Below the pieces are notes generated by a model, which had not been told where the DNA came from, searched no databases, and saw only the letters and a list, made by a program, of their open reading frames with translations. Of a DNA stretch of 31,145 nt, positions 7,462 to 15,503 are shown in pieces. The DNA comes from JADDRA01 sp038233555. GTDB taxonomy: Bacteria; Actinomycetota; Acidimicrobiia; Acidimicrobiales; CADCSY01. The DNA lies in assembly GCA_038233555.1 (NCBI GenBank), contig JBBSLT010000013.1:1-31145 (forward strand). Direction: 5' to 3'. Each line of letters starts with the position of its first letter. Position 1 is the first letter of the stretch. Position numbers and translations under genes: made by a program.

Positions 7462-8813
7462 GGGGTGGTCTCCAGGATGCGCTGGACGGCGGTGAGGGGA
7501 ATGTGGACCCAGTCGGGTCGGTGGGACTGCTCGTAACCGACTTCGTAGACAGCCTTGTCGAGCTCGAAGGCGGCCTGGATCAACCGGCGATCGGCGTCGT
7601 CGCCGGGCAATACCTGGCCCACGTTCTCGGCGCCAAGGTAGCCGGCGAGAAAGGCCACCCGGTTGCGGTGCTCCCAAGCATCGGCGAGGGCGACCAGCTC
7701 GTCGTCAACCTCGGGTCCCCACTCGGCCAGGGCCACCTGGGAGGCGTAGTGCAACGAGCGCACCATGCCGGCCACGTCCCGCAACGGGGAGGTGGGGCGA
7801 CGGCGCTCCTCGAGAGGCCGGTCGGGCTCTCCTTCGAAGTCGAGGACGAACCAGCCGGCGTCGGTACGCATGACTTGGCCCAGGTGGTAGTCGCCGTGCA
7901 CACGCACGGCCGGACCAGGGTCGTCCACCCTGGCGAGGCGTCGGTACACGGCCCCCACCTGCTCGGCGTCGATCCCCTCCAGCCGAACGCGGGCCAGCTG
8001 CGCCTCCATGTCCGTCGCCCAGGCCGCCGACTCCCCGGCAGCGGTGCCCAACGCCTTGGCCAGAGCCAGGTGGAGCTCGGCGGTCACCGTACCGAGGCGA
8101 CGAGCATCGAAGGCAAAGTCGCCACCGGCCTCGCCCGGAGGGCAGCGGCGATCGTAGAGGTCGCGCAATGACAGCAGGGCCAAGACGAAGCCGTCGGTAC
8201 CCCCCACTAGGAAGCGGTTGACCAGAGCAAAGTCGTGATTGTCCTCACGCCACTCGGCTACCGGTTCGGCCACGTTGGGGAACCCCACCTCGACCAACGC
8301 CCTCGTCACCTCGGCGTCGGGATTGGGACCGTCCGAAAGGCGCCGAAAGAGCTTCATGATGAGGCGTTCGTCGAAGACCACCGAGGTATTGGACTGATCG
8401 GCCCCGAGGTAGCGAGCCCGCTCCACCTCTTCGCCAGGAGCCATGTGCTGGAGTACGGCGACGGACAGCTCCGGATCGATGGCGGCGTCGTAGGCCAGTG
8501 CCCGCCCGAGGTCGATATCGAGCTCGGAGATGATGGCCTCGGGCTTGCCCTCGAGAAACGCATCCCGGCTGTCGACGGGGCGAAGACCGAGGATCACCTG
8601 GTAGGAGGCTGGCTCCGGGGGGGCCATGGCGTCGCCGCCCGAGGCTGCCCGCGTTTCTACCACCACCTGCACGAGCGCCGGCCACGCCCATTCCCGCAAC
8701 ACCCGCACGGAGGTCACTGACAGGTCTCGGGCTTCTGCCTCCCCTCCAGCGAACCACCGCTGACGCGGGAGGTAGTCGACCAGGGCAGCGGCGAGAGCGG
8801 TGCGATCGATCAT
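7458..8813 (-). CDS. mak: Maltokinase (Mak/Pep2)
   Basis: A 451-residue maltokinase, which phosphorylates maltose with ATP to give alpha-maltose-1-phosphate, the donor used by GlgE. The fold is related to eukaryotic-type and aminoglycoside kinases. The N-terminal cap contains LPRQRWFAG at 15-23. The nucleotide-binding strand carries SNTSVVFDERLIMKLFRRL at 141-159. The catalytic loop is HGDYHLGQV at 306-314 with D308, and the metal-binding DFE is at 325-327, followed by SPLRDVAGMVRSL. It starts at ATG 8813, which overlaps the treS stop (ATGA), and its own stop overlaps the glgB ATG. The order treS-mak matches the flow trehalose to maltose to maltose-1-phosphate. Length fits the family. Confidence 0.95.
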   Translation of the reverse strand: MIDRTALAAALVDYLPRQRWFAGGEAEARDLSVTSVRVLREWAWPALVQVVVETRAASGGDAMAPPEPASYQVILGLRPVDSRDAFLEGKPEAIISELDIDLGRALAYDAAIDPELSVAVLQHMAPGEEVERARYLGADQSNTSVVFDERLIMKLFRRLSDGPNPDAEVTRALVEVGFPNVAEPVAEWREDNHDFALVNRFLVGGTDGFVLALLSLRDLYDRRCPPGEAGGDFAFDARRLGTVTAELHLALAKALGTAAGESAAWATDMEAQLARVRLEGIDAEQVGAVYRRLARVDDPGPAVRVHGDYHLGQVMRTDAGWFVLDFEGEPDRPLEERRRPTSPLRDVAGMVRSLHYASQVALAEWGPEVDDELVALADAWEHRNRVAFLAGYLGAENVGQVLPGDDADRRLIQAAFELDKAVYEVGYEQSHRPDWVHIPLTAVQRILETTP

Positions 8814-10537
8814 GCCTCTTCCTTCACGAGCTGGAACCAGTAGAAGCCGTAGGGGGCGAGAGTGACGAAGTAGGGCAGCTCACCGATTGGTGGAAAGGCC
8901 ACTCGTCCCAGCAGTTCGTGGGGGACGTAGCCCTCGTAGTGGCCCAGGTGCAACTCCACCGGCTGGGCGAAGCGGCTCAAGTTGTTGACGCACATCACGA
9001 TGTCACGCTCCCCGGTGTCGGTGTCGGTCCGCTCCCGGACGAAGGCCAAGGCCGTGGGGTTCTCCGAGGAGAGCACCTCGAAGGAGCCGACACCGAAGAC
9101 GGGGTGCTGCTTGCGCACCTCGAGCATGCGCTTGACCCAGTACAGCAAAGAGCTTTGATCGCGAACGTTGGCCTCCACGTTGACCGACTGGTAGCCGTAG
9201 ACGGGATCCATGAGTGGCGGCAGGTAGAGCTGGGCGAAATCTGCGCGGGAGAACCCGGCATTACGGTCGGGCGACCACTGCATCGGGGTGCGCACGCCGT
9301 CGCGATCCCCCAGGTAGATGTTGTCGCCCATGCCGATCTCGTCCCCGTAGTACATGATCGGCGATCCCGGCAGGCTGAACAGCATGGCGTGAAGCAACTC
9401 GGCCACCCGGCGGTCGTTGTCGATGAGCGGAGCCAAGCGGCGACGGATCCCGACGTTGCGCTTCATGCGCGGGTCCTTGGCGTACTCCGCGTACATGTAG
9501 TCCCGCTCCTCGTCGGTGACCATCTCCAGGGTCAGCTCGTCGTGGTTGCGTAGGAAGATTCCCCATTGGCATCCCTCGGGGATGGCCGGGGTCTGGGCCA
9601 GGATCTCGGTGATGGGATAGCGCTGCTCACGACGGATGGCCATGAACATTCGGGGCATGAGCGGAAAGTGAAAGCACATGTGGCACTCGTCGCCGGCACC
9701 GAAGTAGTCGACCACGTCGGCCGGCCACTGATTGGCCTCGGCCAGGAGCACCCGGCCCGGATACATCGAGTCGACCTCTTTGCGCACGGCACGAAGGTAC
9801 TCATGGGTCTCGGGTAGGTTCTCCCCGTTGGTGCCATCGCGCTCGTACAGATAGGGAACTGCATCCAGGCGGAAGCCATCGAGGCCGATGTCGAGCCAGT
9901 AGCGGACCACGTTGAGCATGGCCTCGCCCACTTCGGGATTGTCGTAGTTGAGGTCGGGCTGGTGGTGGAAGAAGCGGTGCCAGTAGTACTGGCCCCGTTG
10001 GGCGTCGAAGGTCCAGTTCGACGGCTCGCTGTCGACGAAGATCACCCGGGCCTCGGGCCAGCGCTGGTCATCGTCGTTCCAGACGTACCAGTCGGCTCGG
10101 GGGTTGGTCCGGTCCTGGCGAGACTCGGTGAACCACGGGTGGGCGTCGCTGGTGTGGTTCATGACCAGGTCGGCGATCACCCGAATGCCCCGCCGGTGGG
10201 CCTCCTCGATGAAGGCCACGGCGTCGCCGAGGTCGCCGTAGTCAGAGTGCAGCGTGAAGAAGTCGCTGATGTCGTAGCCCCCGTCGCGCATGGGCGACTT
10301 GTAGAAGGGAAGCAGCCAGAGGCAGTCGACACCCAGCCACTGCACGTAGTCGAGCTTCTCGGTCAGGCCCCGTAAATCGCCGATGCCATCGTGGTTGCCG
10401 TCGTTGTACCCCTGGAGCACCACCTCGTAGAAGACGGCGTTTTGGAACCACCGATTGTCGGTGGTGAGCCCGGCGCTGCCCGAAGGGACGCCGGTGATCC
10501 CTGGATCGGGACTCATGCCGAGATCAGAGGCGGTCAT
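8810..10537 (-). CDS. treS: Trehalose synthase TreS (maltose alpha-D-glucosyltransferase)
   Basis: A 575-residue GH13 enzyme that interconverts trehalose and maltose. Typical TreS blocks are present: FYEVVLQGYNDGNHDGIGDL at 36-55, DLVMNHTSDAHPWF at 123-136, nucleophile D225 in GLDGFRLDAVPYLYERDGTN, acid/base E267 in LLAEANQWP, and D333 in FLRNHDELTLE. The RDGTNGENLPETHEYL stretch after the nucleophile is characteristic of TreS rather than of general alpha-amylases. The single-domain length shows no fused maltokinase; the kinase is the separate next gene. Start ATG 10537 overlaps the glgE stop (ATGA). In this operon it supplies maltose for phosphorylation. Confidence 0.96.
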   Translation of the reverse strand: MTASDLGMSPDPGITGVPSGSAGLTTDNRWFQNAVFYEVVLQGYNDGNHDGIGDLRGLTEKLDYVQWLGVDCLWLLPFYKSPMRDGGYDISDFFTLHSDYGDLGDAVAFIEEAHRRGIRVIADLVMNHTSDAHPWFTESRQDRTNPRADWYVWNDDDQRWPEARVIFVDSEPSNWTFDAQRGQYYWHRFFHHQPDLNYDNPEVGEAMLNVVRYWLDIGLDGFRLDAVPYLYERDGTNGENLPETHEYLRAVRKEVDSMYPGRVLLAEANQWPADVVDYFGAGDECHMCFHFPLMPRMFMAIRREQRYPITEILAQTPAIPEGCQWGIFLRNHDELTLEMVTDEERDYMYAEYAKDPRMKRNVGIRRRLAPLIDNDRRVAELLHAMLFSLPGSPIMYYGDEIGMGDNIYLGDRDGVRTPMQWSPDRNAGFSRADFAQLYLPPLMDPVYGYQSVNVEANVRDQSSLLYWVKRMLEVRKQHPVFGVGSFEVLSSENPTALAFVRERTDTDTGERDIVMCVNNLSRFAQPVELHLGHYEGYVPHELLGRVAFPPIGELPYFVTLAPYGFYWFQLVKEEA

Positions 10538-12477
10538 ACGGGGCGGATGCTACGCAGGTGGAGGATGTGGCCGGGCTGCTCTGCGGGGTCGAGGCTGACG
10601 TAGGGATGCGCTCCCTGCCAGGTGTAGGTGGTGCCGGTGAGCTCATCGTGGGCCTCGAAGGCTTCGTCGTAGGGCAGGCCCATGGCCCCCAAGTCGAGGG
10701 TCAGGGTGTCCTCTTGTGGATGCTCGGGGTCGAGGTTGACCACGCACAGGACCACATCGTCGCCGTCGTCGCTGATCCGGGAATAGACGAGCAGGGCGTC
10801 CTTGGAGCTGTGGTGCAAGATCGTGTTGCGCAGAGTCCCGAGGGCGGGGTGGGCTGAGCGGATCTGATTCACGCGGCAGACGAAAGGCGTGAGGGGGCCA
10901 GCTTCGTCGTCCCAGCCCCGCTCCTTGAGCTCGTACTTCTCGGAGTTGCGGTACTCCTCGTTGGCATCGCTCTGGGGAACGTTCTCGCACCACTCGTAGC
11001 CCCGGTAGATGCCATAGCTGGGGACGAGCGTGGCTGCGAGCAGGAGGCGCAAGCGGAATGCCGCCGGGCTGCCGTTGCGCAGTTGTCCCGAGAGGATGTC
11101 GGGGGTGTTGGGCCAGAAGTTGGGGCGCATGTAGTCGGCCAGGGGTCCGGCACTCAACTCAGTGACGTAGGCGCTGAGCTCGGCCTTGGTCGTCCGCCAC
11201 GTGAAGTAGGTATAGCTCTGGGTGAAGCCCACCTCGGCCAGCTTGGCCATGACCTTGGGTCGGGTGAAGGCCTCGGCCAGGAAGAGCACGTCGGGATCGC
11301 CACGCTGGATCTCGGGGATCAGCCACGCCCAGAAGGCCATGGGCTTGGTATGAGGGTTGTCGACCCGGAAGATGCGTACGCCATGGCCCATCCAGAACTC
11401 GAGGATCTCCCGGCACGCTTCCCACAAGGCGACCCGGTCGCCATCCTCTGGCGGCCAGAAGTTGATGGGATAGATGTCCTGGTACTTCTTGGGCGGATTC
11501 TCGGCGTAGCGGATGGAGCCGTCGGGCCGGTGGTGGAACCATTCGGGATGTTCGCTGACCCATGGATGGTCGGGGGCGCACTGCAGGGCGTAGTCGAGGG
11601 AGATCTCCATCCCCTGGGCCTGGGCCTCGGCCACCAGGGCGTCGAAGTCGTCGAAGCTTCCGAGGTCAGGGTGCAGTGCGGTGTGGCCTCCCTCGGTCGC
11701 ACCGATGGCCCAAGGGCTGCCCACGTCGTCGGGCCCCGGGTCGAGGGTATTGTCGCGCCCCTTGCGGTGGCTGCGGCCGATGGGATGCACGGGCGGCAGG
11801 TACACCACGTCGAAGCCCATGTCGGCAATGGCCGCCAGGCGCTTGGTCACTCCGGTCAGGCCTCCTTCCGAGCGGGGAAAGATCTCGTACCAGGAGCTGC
11901 ACAGCCCTCGTCGACGGTCGACCCAAACCGGGAGCAGCGCAGAGGCGGTGATCTCGTCGGGAAAGGGGACCCCCTCGACAGCGGCGGCCACGGCGTCGTC
12001 CAAGCCGGCGTTGAGGCGGACCTCGACGGTGCACGCCGAACGGCGCAGGGCGGCGGCGGCATCGGTCACCAGGGGCCGGCGCAACTTTGGCACCAAGGGG
12101 GCCAGAGCGTCCAACAACAGGGCGCCCTCTTCGAGCTCGGTGCTGACGTCCTGGCCGGCACCAGCCTTGAGGGTGATGTCGTGGCGCCAGGTGGCGAAGC
12201 GGTCTCGCCACGCCTCCACCACCACCTCGTGGGTACCGGCGCCGTCGAAGGCGGCGCTCGCCTCCCACCGGTCGTTGCCCACATGGACCATGGGCACCTC
12301 GAGGTGCCACTTACGGGTGCCCTTACGGCGGGTGCGTAGGCGGGCGGCCAGGATGTCGTGGCCGTCGGCAAAGATGTCCCCTGACACGACCACCGCTTCA
12401 CCGACCGCAGCTTTGGCCGGGAAGGCACCAGAGGGGGTTCGAGGTCGAAGTTCGTCGATGACAATACGTCCCAGCAT
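10534..12477 (-). CDS. glgE: Alpha-1,4-glucan:maltose-1-phosphate maltosyltransferase GlgE
   Basis: A 647-residue GH13 enzyme that extends alpha-1,4-glucan by maltose units from alpha-maltose-1-phosphate, releasing phosphate. Domain order is an N-terminal beta-sandwich (about 1-105), a helical insertion (about 110-180), and the catalytic barrel with WYEIFPRSEGG at 196-206, LPPVHPIGRSHRKGRDN at 227-243, DYALQCAPDHPWV at 295-307, nucleophile D373 in IFRVDNPHTKP, and general acid E402 in FLAEAFTRP. PPKKYQDIYPINF at 328-340 is highly typical. I chose ATG at 12477, with AGGG about 8 nt upstream; the longer frame adds 16 non-conserved residues. It is the first gene of the operon, and its promoter must lie in the 178-bp spacer shared with the divergent YHS/nuo operon. 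Confidence 0.97.
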   Translation of the reverse strand: MLGRIVIDELRPRTPSGAFPAKAAVGEAVVVSGDIFADGHDILAARLRTRRKGTRKWHLEVPMVHVGNDRWEASAAFDGAGTHEVVVEAWRDRFATWRHDITLKAGAGQDVSTELEEGALLLDALAPLVPKLRRPLVTDAAAALRRSACTVEVRLNAGLDDAVAAAVEGVPFPDEITASALLPVWVDRRRGLCSSWYEIFPRSEGGLTGVTKRLAAIADMGFDVVYLPPVHPIGRSHRKGRDNTLDPGPDDVGSPWAIGATEGGHTALHPDLGSFDDFDALVAEAQAQGMEISLDYALQCAPDHPWVSEHPEWFHHRPDGSIRYAENPPKKYQDIYPINFWPPEDGDRVALWEACREILEFWMGHGVRIFRVDNPHTKPMAFWAWLIPEIQRGDPDVLFLAEAFTRPKVMAKLAEVGFTQSYTYFTWRTTKAELSAYVTELSAGPLADYMRPNFWPNTPDILSGQLRNGSPAAFRLRLLLAATLVPSYGIYRGYEWCENVPQSDANEEYRNSEKYELKERGWDDEAGPLTPFVCRVNQIRSAHPALGTLRNTILHHSSKDALLVYSRISDDGDDVVLCVVNLDPEHPQEDTLTLDLGAMGLPYDEAFEAHDELTGTTYTWQGAHPYVSLDPAEQPGHILHLRSIRPV

Positions 12478-12655
12478 CCCTACAGCCCTACCAGGCCCTG
12501 CCCCTTCTGAAAACTCCTGCCCCAAGGACAGCGCCGATCACTAGGCGTGGGCAGGATTGTTTATACCCCCACAGGGTATATCTTTGCTTCGAACGCGCGC
12601 GGAGGGTAAGACACCCCCAGCCGATGTCCGGCAAGCAACGACAAAGGAGCTGACG
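12478..12655. promoter_or_regulatory. Divergent intergenic region between glgE and the YHS/nuo operon
   Basis: A 178-bp spacer that must hold the leftward promoter of glgE and the rightward promoter of the YHS gene. AT-rich bases are concentrated at 12557-12590. On the minus strand TATAAA (12560-12565) could be a -10 element for glgE; on the plus strand TATATC (12577-12582) could be a -10 for the YHS gene. Both overlap or touch the 19-bp palindrome at 12562-12580. I could not pick convincing -35 boxes. A strong Shine-Dalgarno AAAGGAG lies at 12642-12648, seven bases before the YHS start codon. Confidence 0.6.
12562..12580. promoter_or_regulatory. CsoR-family-like operator (TATACCC-n5-GGGTATA)
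   Basis: The sequence TATACCCCCACAGGGTATA is a perfect 7-bp inverted repeat with a 5-nt spacer. Its half-sites ATACCC and GGGTAT are those known for operators of the CsoR/CstR/InrS repressor family, which respond to copper, persulfide or nickel. It overlaps the likely promoter, about 76 bp ahead of a YHS-domain gene, a small metal-binding protein type often found with metal-response genes. No csoR-like gene is in the window, so the repressor must be encoded elsewhere. Assignment is by motif only. Confidence 0.65.
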
Positions 12656-12802
12656 ATGGCAGCAATCGATCCGGTGTGCGGCATGAGCGTGGACGAGGGA
12701 GACGCTCCCGAGAAGCTCGACCATGAGGGAACGACCTACTACTTCTGCAGCACCGACTGCCGCCAGGAGTTCGAGGCGAACCCCGCGGACTACGCCAATT
12801 AG
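12656..12802 (+). CDS. Small YHS-domain metal-binding protein
   Basis: A 48-residue protein made up almost entirely of one YHS domain: DPVCGMSVD at 5-13 and YYFCSTDCRQEF at 28-39. The domain's cysteines C8, C31 and C35 are all present. YHS domains bind metal ions, and small forms are common beside copper or heavy-metal ATPases and repressors. The start is ATG at 12656, with a strong AAAGGAG seven bases upstream; the frame runs further upstream but crosses the operator. The stop is only 4 nt before nuoA, so it probably heads the nuo-like operon. Metal specificity and any link to the complex are unknown. Confidence 0.9.
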   Translation: MAAIDPVCGMSVDEGDAPEKLDHEGTTYYFCSTDCRQEFEANPADYAN

Positions 12803-12806
12803 TGCG

Positions 12807-13160
12807 ATGGCTCCCTTCGGCGCCGCCCTTGCTGTCGTGCTGGCTGCCGGCGTGGCCGTCCTGGCCGGCCGGTGGTTGCCGAGCTCGGTGAGCTCCGTGG
12901 CCATGACGGCGCCCGAACGAGTCCCCTTCCTCGGCGGCGGCCTGCCCGAGGTCCACGCCTGGAGCCGATACCACGTCCGCTACTACTCCATGGCCTTGTT
13001 GTTCCTGGCCTTCGACATGGAGATGGTCTTCATGTACCCGTGGGCGGTGGTCTTCGTCGAGGAGGGAGCGATCGCCTTGGTGGAGATGCTGATGTTCATC
13101 ACCATCCTCGTCCTCGGCATCCTCTACGCCTGGCGGGAAGGCGCGCTGCGATGGGCGTGA
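12807..13160 (+). CDS. nuoA: Complex I-like subunit NuoA
   Basis: A 117-residue NuoA/ND3 homologue with three membrane helices (about residues 3-22, 60-82 and 87-108). The diagnostic stretch is RYHVRYYSMALLFLAFDMEMVFMYPWAVVF at about 54-83; I cite it in parts: RYHVRYY, then FLAFDMEMVF, then MYPWAVVF. In standard NuoA the loop after helix 1 contains PYECG with a conserved, redox-switch cysteine; here that place reads VPFLGGG, and the whole protein has no cysteine. ATG at 12807 is 4 nt after the YHS stop. The next gene starts 10 nt before this stop. In complex I NuoA packs against NuoH, NuoB and NuoD near the quinone channel. Confidence 0.9.
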   Translation: MAPFGAALAVVLAAGVAVLAGRWLPSSVSSVAMTAPERVPFLGGGLPEVHAWSRYHVRYYSMALLFLAFDMEMVFMYPWAVVFVEEGAIALVEMLMFITILVLGILYAWREGALRWA

Positions 13161-14563
13161 TCGCCCGGTTGGCGAGCGGTGCCGACGTCCCCGTCTTCCC
13201 CGTGGTGGCAGCCGGCGGTCGCCTGGCCGCCGAGGCGCTGCGCCTTCTACCCGGCGTCCGTGTCGAAGACACCCCTCGGGCCGCCACCGTCTTGGTGGTG
13301 GTGGGGCGCCTCACCCGGGCGCTCCTGCACCCGGCGCTGGTGGTCCACGATCAACTCCCCCAGCCCCGGGCGACAGTTTGGATGCCCATTGGGGTCGACG
13401 AAGCCGGCGACCCGGAAGGCTTGTTGTCGGCCTTCCCGTCGGTGACCACGGTCGGTGCCGGCGACACCGCCGGACTGCGGACCGTCTTCGCCGACCTCGT
13501 CTCCGGCGTCCGGGCTTCTGACTCCCCGGCGCTGCCCGACATGGAACCTGCCCACTGGCGAGGCGTGGGCCCTTACGGCCACGGGGGTGCCGGCATGACC
13601 GGCGGCGTCCCCTTCGGCCGGCCCCTGCCCGCCCGAGCGCCCGATCCCGACGGCCTGGAGCTCGACCAGCTTCCCCTCCAGCTCGGCCCTCTCCACCCCG
13701 GCCTTCCCCCCGGGCTGGTGCTTCACGTGGGCCTGCAGGGCGACGTCGTGCGTCATGCCGAGGTGGGCGCCAACCCCTACCAAAGCTGGCCCGGCGACCC
13801 CGCCCCCGGTCCCCTCGACACCGCAACCTTCGTGGACGCCCTGCGTCTGCCCACGCCGGTGGCCGATCTCGAGCTGGCGCGTGCCCGCCATCACCTCCGG
13901 TGGGTGGCTCAGGCGCTGCGCCTCCATGGGCTGGAGGCGCTCGGCCTGCGGGTGGCGGCCCTGGGCGGGTCTCTGTCGCCCACCGACCGGTGCACCGTCC
14001 AGGCGGTGACCCGCCGCCTCGCGGGCAGTCGCAGCCTCGCTTGGGCCACGGCCGGGGTGGGAGTCACCGACGGAGGCCTCCTCGACGGGATCGAGACGCG
14101 CCTGGAGACGGGCCCAGTACGCCGCGCTGCTGGCGACACGGGCGACGCCCGCAGCGACGACCCCGCCTACCAAGGTCTGGGTTTCGAGCCCGTCGTCCAC
14201 CAGGGGGCCGACGCCTGGGCCCGCCTCCGTCAGCGGCTGGCCGAAGCGACCCAGGCCATGGACCTGGCCGAGCGGGCCGGGATGCGCGTGCGCGACCCGG
14301 GTCCGGCCCTGGAGGGGCCCCGGGGCACGATCCGCCTGGACGCGGCCATGCCCTCGACCGCCCTGTGCGAGTTGCTTCCGGCGTTGCTGGCCGGCTCGGA
14401 GTGGGGAGATGCGGTGACCACCGTGGCCAGCCTCGACCTCGATGTGGAGGAGGCGGCCCTGGCCCGTTCCGGTTCCGCTCCCGCTTCTGGTGGCAGAATC
14501 GCGGGGACCCCGACCGGTTCTGGCCACCAGAATGGCGGCAGGCCCGGCGCCGGGGCACGGTAG
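13151..14563 (+). CDS. Degenerate NuoB/NuoD-like fusion protein of a complex I-like operon
   Basis: A 470-residue protein that overlaps nuoA by 10 nt. Residues about 10-120 resemble NuoB: TVLVVVGRLTRALLHPAL at 46-63 and VVHDQLPQPRATVWMP at 64-79 mirror the standard VAGT(L/V)T..MAP and YDQMPEPRWVISMG blocks. However, this part has no cysteine, so all four N2-cluster ligands are missing. A linker with GPYGHGGAGMTGGVPFGRP (140-158) follows. From about 178, LGPLHPGLPPGLVLHV matches the NuoD opening GPQHPSTHGVLR; the first HP is kept but THG is lost. Only two cysteines occur in the whole protein. I infer it scaffolds the membrane arm without carrying cluster N2 or a normal quinone site. An alternative is a highly derived hydrogenase-like subunit. 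The homology is by eye; the gene itself is certain. Confidence 0.75.
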   Translation: MGVIARLASGADVPVFPVVAAGGRLAAEALRLLPGVRVEDTPRAATVLVVVGRLTRALLHPALVVHDQLPQPRATVWMPIGVDEAGDPEGLLSAFPSVTTVGAGDTAGLRTVFADLVSGVRASDSPALPDMEPAHWRGVGPYGHGGAGMTGGVPFGRPLPARAPDPDGLELDQLPLQLGPLHPGLPPGLVLHVGLQGDVVRHAEVGANPYQSWPGDPAPGPLDTATFVDALRLPTPVADLELARARHHLRWVAQALRLHGLEALGLRVAALGGSLSPTDRCTVQAVTRRLAGSRSLAWATAGVGVTDGGLLDGIETRLETGPVRRAAGDTGDARSDDPAYQGLGFEPVVHQGADAWARLRQRLAEATQAMDLAERAGMRVRDPGPALEGPRGTIRLDAAMPSTALCELLPALLAGSEWGDAVTTVASLDLDVEEAALARSGSAPASGGRIAGTPTGSGHQNGGRPGAGAR

Positions 14564-14573
14564 TGGCAATCAG

Positions 14574-15503
14574 GTGAACTGGTCGTCCCCCCTTCCCGCC
14601 ATGCTGCTCGTGGGCGCCACGTTGGGGCTGGGTGCCTACGCCGTGGCCGTGCTCGATGGCGTCGGTGCCCGGGTGGCAGCCGGTGGCCGGCTCCGTCTGA
14701 TGGACATCGCCGCCGGGCCGCTGCGCCGGGCCGCCCTGCTGGCGCGCACCAGTCGCTCGACCACCGAGCGACCCGACCTCCAGGCCTGGGCGCTGGCGCC
14801 CGCCATCGTCGCCGGCATGGCTGCCGCCGCCGTGGCCGCCGTGCCCTTCGGTCCCGGCATCGCCGTGGCCGACGTGGACGACGGCATCGTGTTGTTCGGG
14901 GCGGCCATGGCCGTGGTCATGGTCGGGGTCTACCTCCACGGCTGGTCGGCCAACTCACCCATGCCACTGGTGGGGGGCTACCGCTTCATCGCGCTGGCCC
15001 TGTCCTACGAGATGCCCCTGGCCCTGGTGCTCATCGCCGCCGCCCTGCCCGCCGAATCGCTGGCGGTGGGGGCCATCGTCGAGTCCCAGCACGACCTGTG
15101 GAACGTGGTGCGCCAGCCCCTCGGCCTTCCCCTCTACCTGGTGGCCGGGACCGGCCTGGCCTTCTGGGGGCCGCTCAACGGAGCCGACGGCCCCGACCTG
15201 GCCGGCGGCACGTCGGCCGAGGTCTCCGGACCCGCCCTCCTGGCGTGGGAGCTCGCCCGCCGGTTCGTACTGGTGGCCGTGGCGGTCGTGGGGGCTGCCG
15301 TCTTCCTCGGCGGCTGGCAGGGACCGATCCTTCCCGGTCCGGCGTGGATGGCGCTCAAGACGCTCGCCCTCCTCGCCGTACTGGTCTGGGCCGGCCACCG
15401 CCTGGCCCGGGTCCGCCTCGAACGCTTCGTGGTGGTGGCTTGGGCCGTGCTCATCCCCCTGGCCCTGGTCGACGTCTTCGTCTCGGGTGCGCTGGCGCTG
15501 TGA
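14574..15503 (+). CDS. nuoH: Complex I-like subunit NuoH (divergent)
   Basis: A 309-residue multi-span membrane protein with NuoH/ND1 traits: GVYLHGWSANSPMPLVGGYR at 118-137 (standard GW.SNSKYALLGALR) and LSYEMPLAL at 143-151, with the conserved glutamate E146. The N-terminal signature ERR...Q.R.GPNRVGP, which forms the quinone-channel entrance, is replaced by VLDGVGARVAAGGRLR (26-41). The later acidic loop RAPFDLPEAE...EY is reduced to GPLNGADGPDLAGG. I chose GTG at 14574, ten bases after the previous stop; ATG at 14532 is possible and would overlap that gene. The stop overlaps the GTG of nuoJ. In complex I NuoH joins the redox and pump arms; here the redox-facing residues look lost. Confidence 0.82.
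   Translation: MNWSSPLPAMLLVGATLGLGAYAVAVLDGVGARVAAGGRLRLMDIAAGPLRRAALLARTSRSTTERPDLQAWALAPAIVAGMAAAAVAAVPFGPGIAVADVDDGIVLFGAAMAVVMVGVYLHGWSANSPMPLVGGYRFIALALSYEMPLALVLIAAALPAESLAVGAIVESQHDLWNVVRQPLGLPLYLVAGTGLAFWGPLNGADGPDLAGGTSAEVSGPALLAWELARRFVLVAVAVVGAAVFLGGWQGPILPGPAWMALKTLALLAVLVWAGHRLARVRLERFVVVAWAVLIPLALVDVFVSGALAL

Noticed and set aside
11083..12339. Long plus-strand frame (418 codons) opposite glgE
   Set aside because: It is antisense to a gene with clear catalytic motifs, has no recognisable domain and reads as Gly/Val/His/Gln-rich shadow of high-GC codons.
13151..14563. Calling this gene an ordinary NuoD or a [NiFe]-hydrogenase large subunit
   Set aside because: It carries an extra NuoB-like N-terminus, lacks the NuoD THG motif and has none of the paired CxxC metal ligands of hydrogenases.
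13247..14569. Long minus-strand frame (440 codons) opposite the NuoB/D-like gene
   Set aside because: Its composition is shadow-like and lacks domains, whereas the plus strand shows NuoB/NuoD-like motifs and tight operon spacing.
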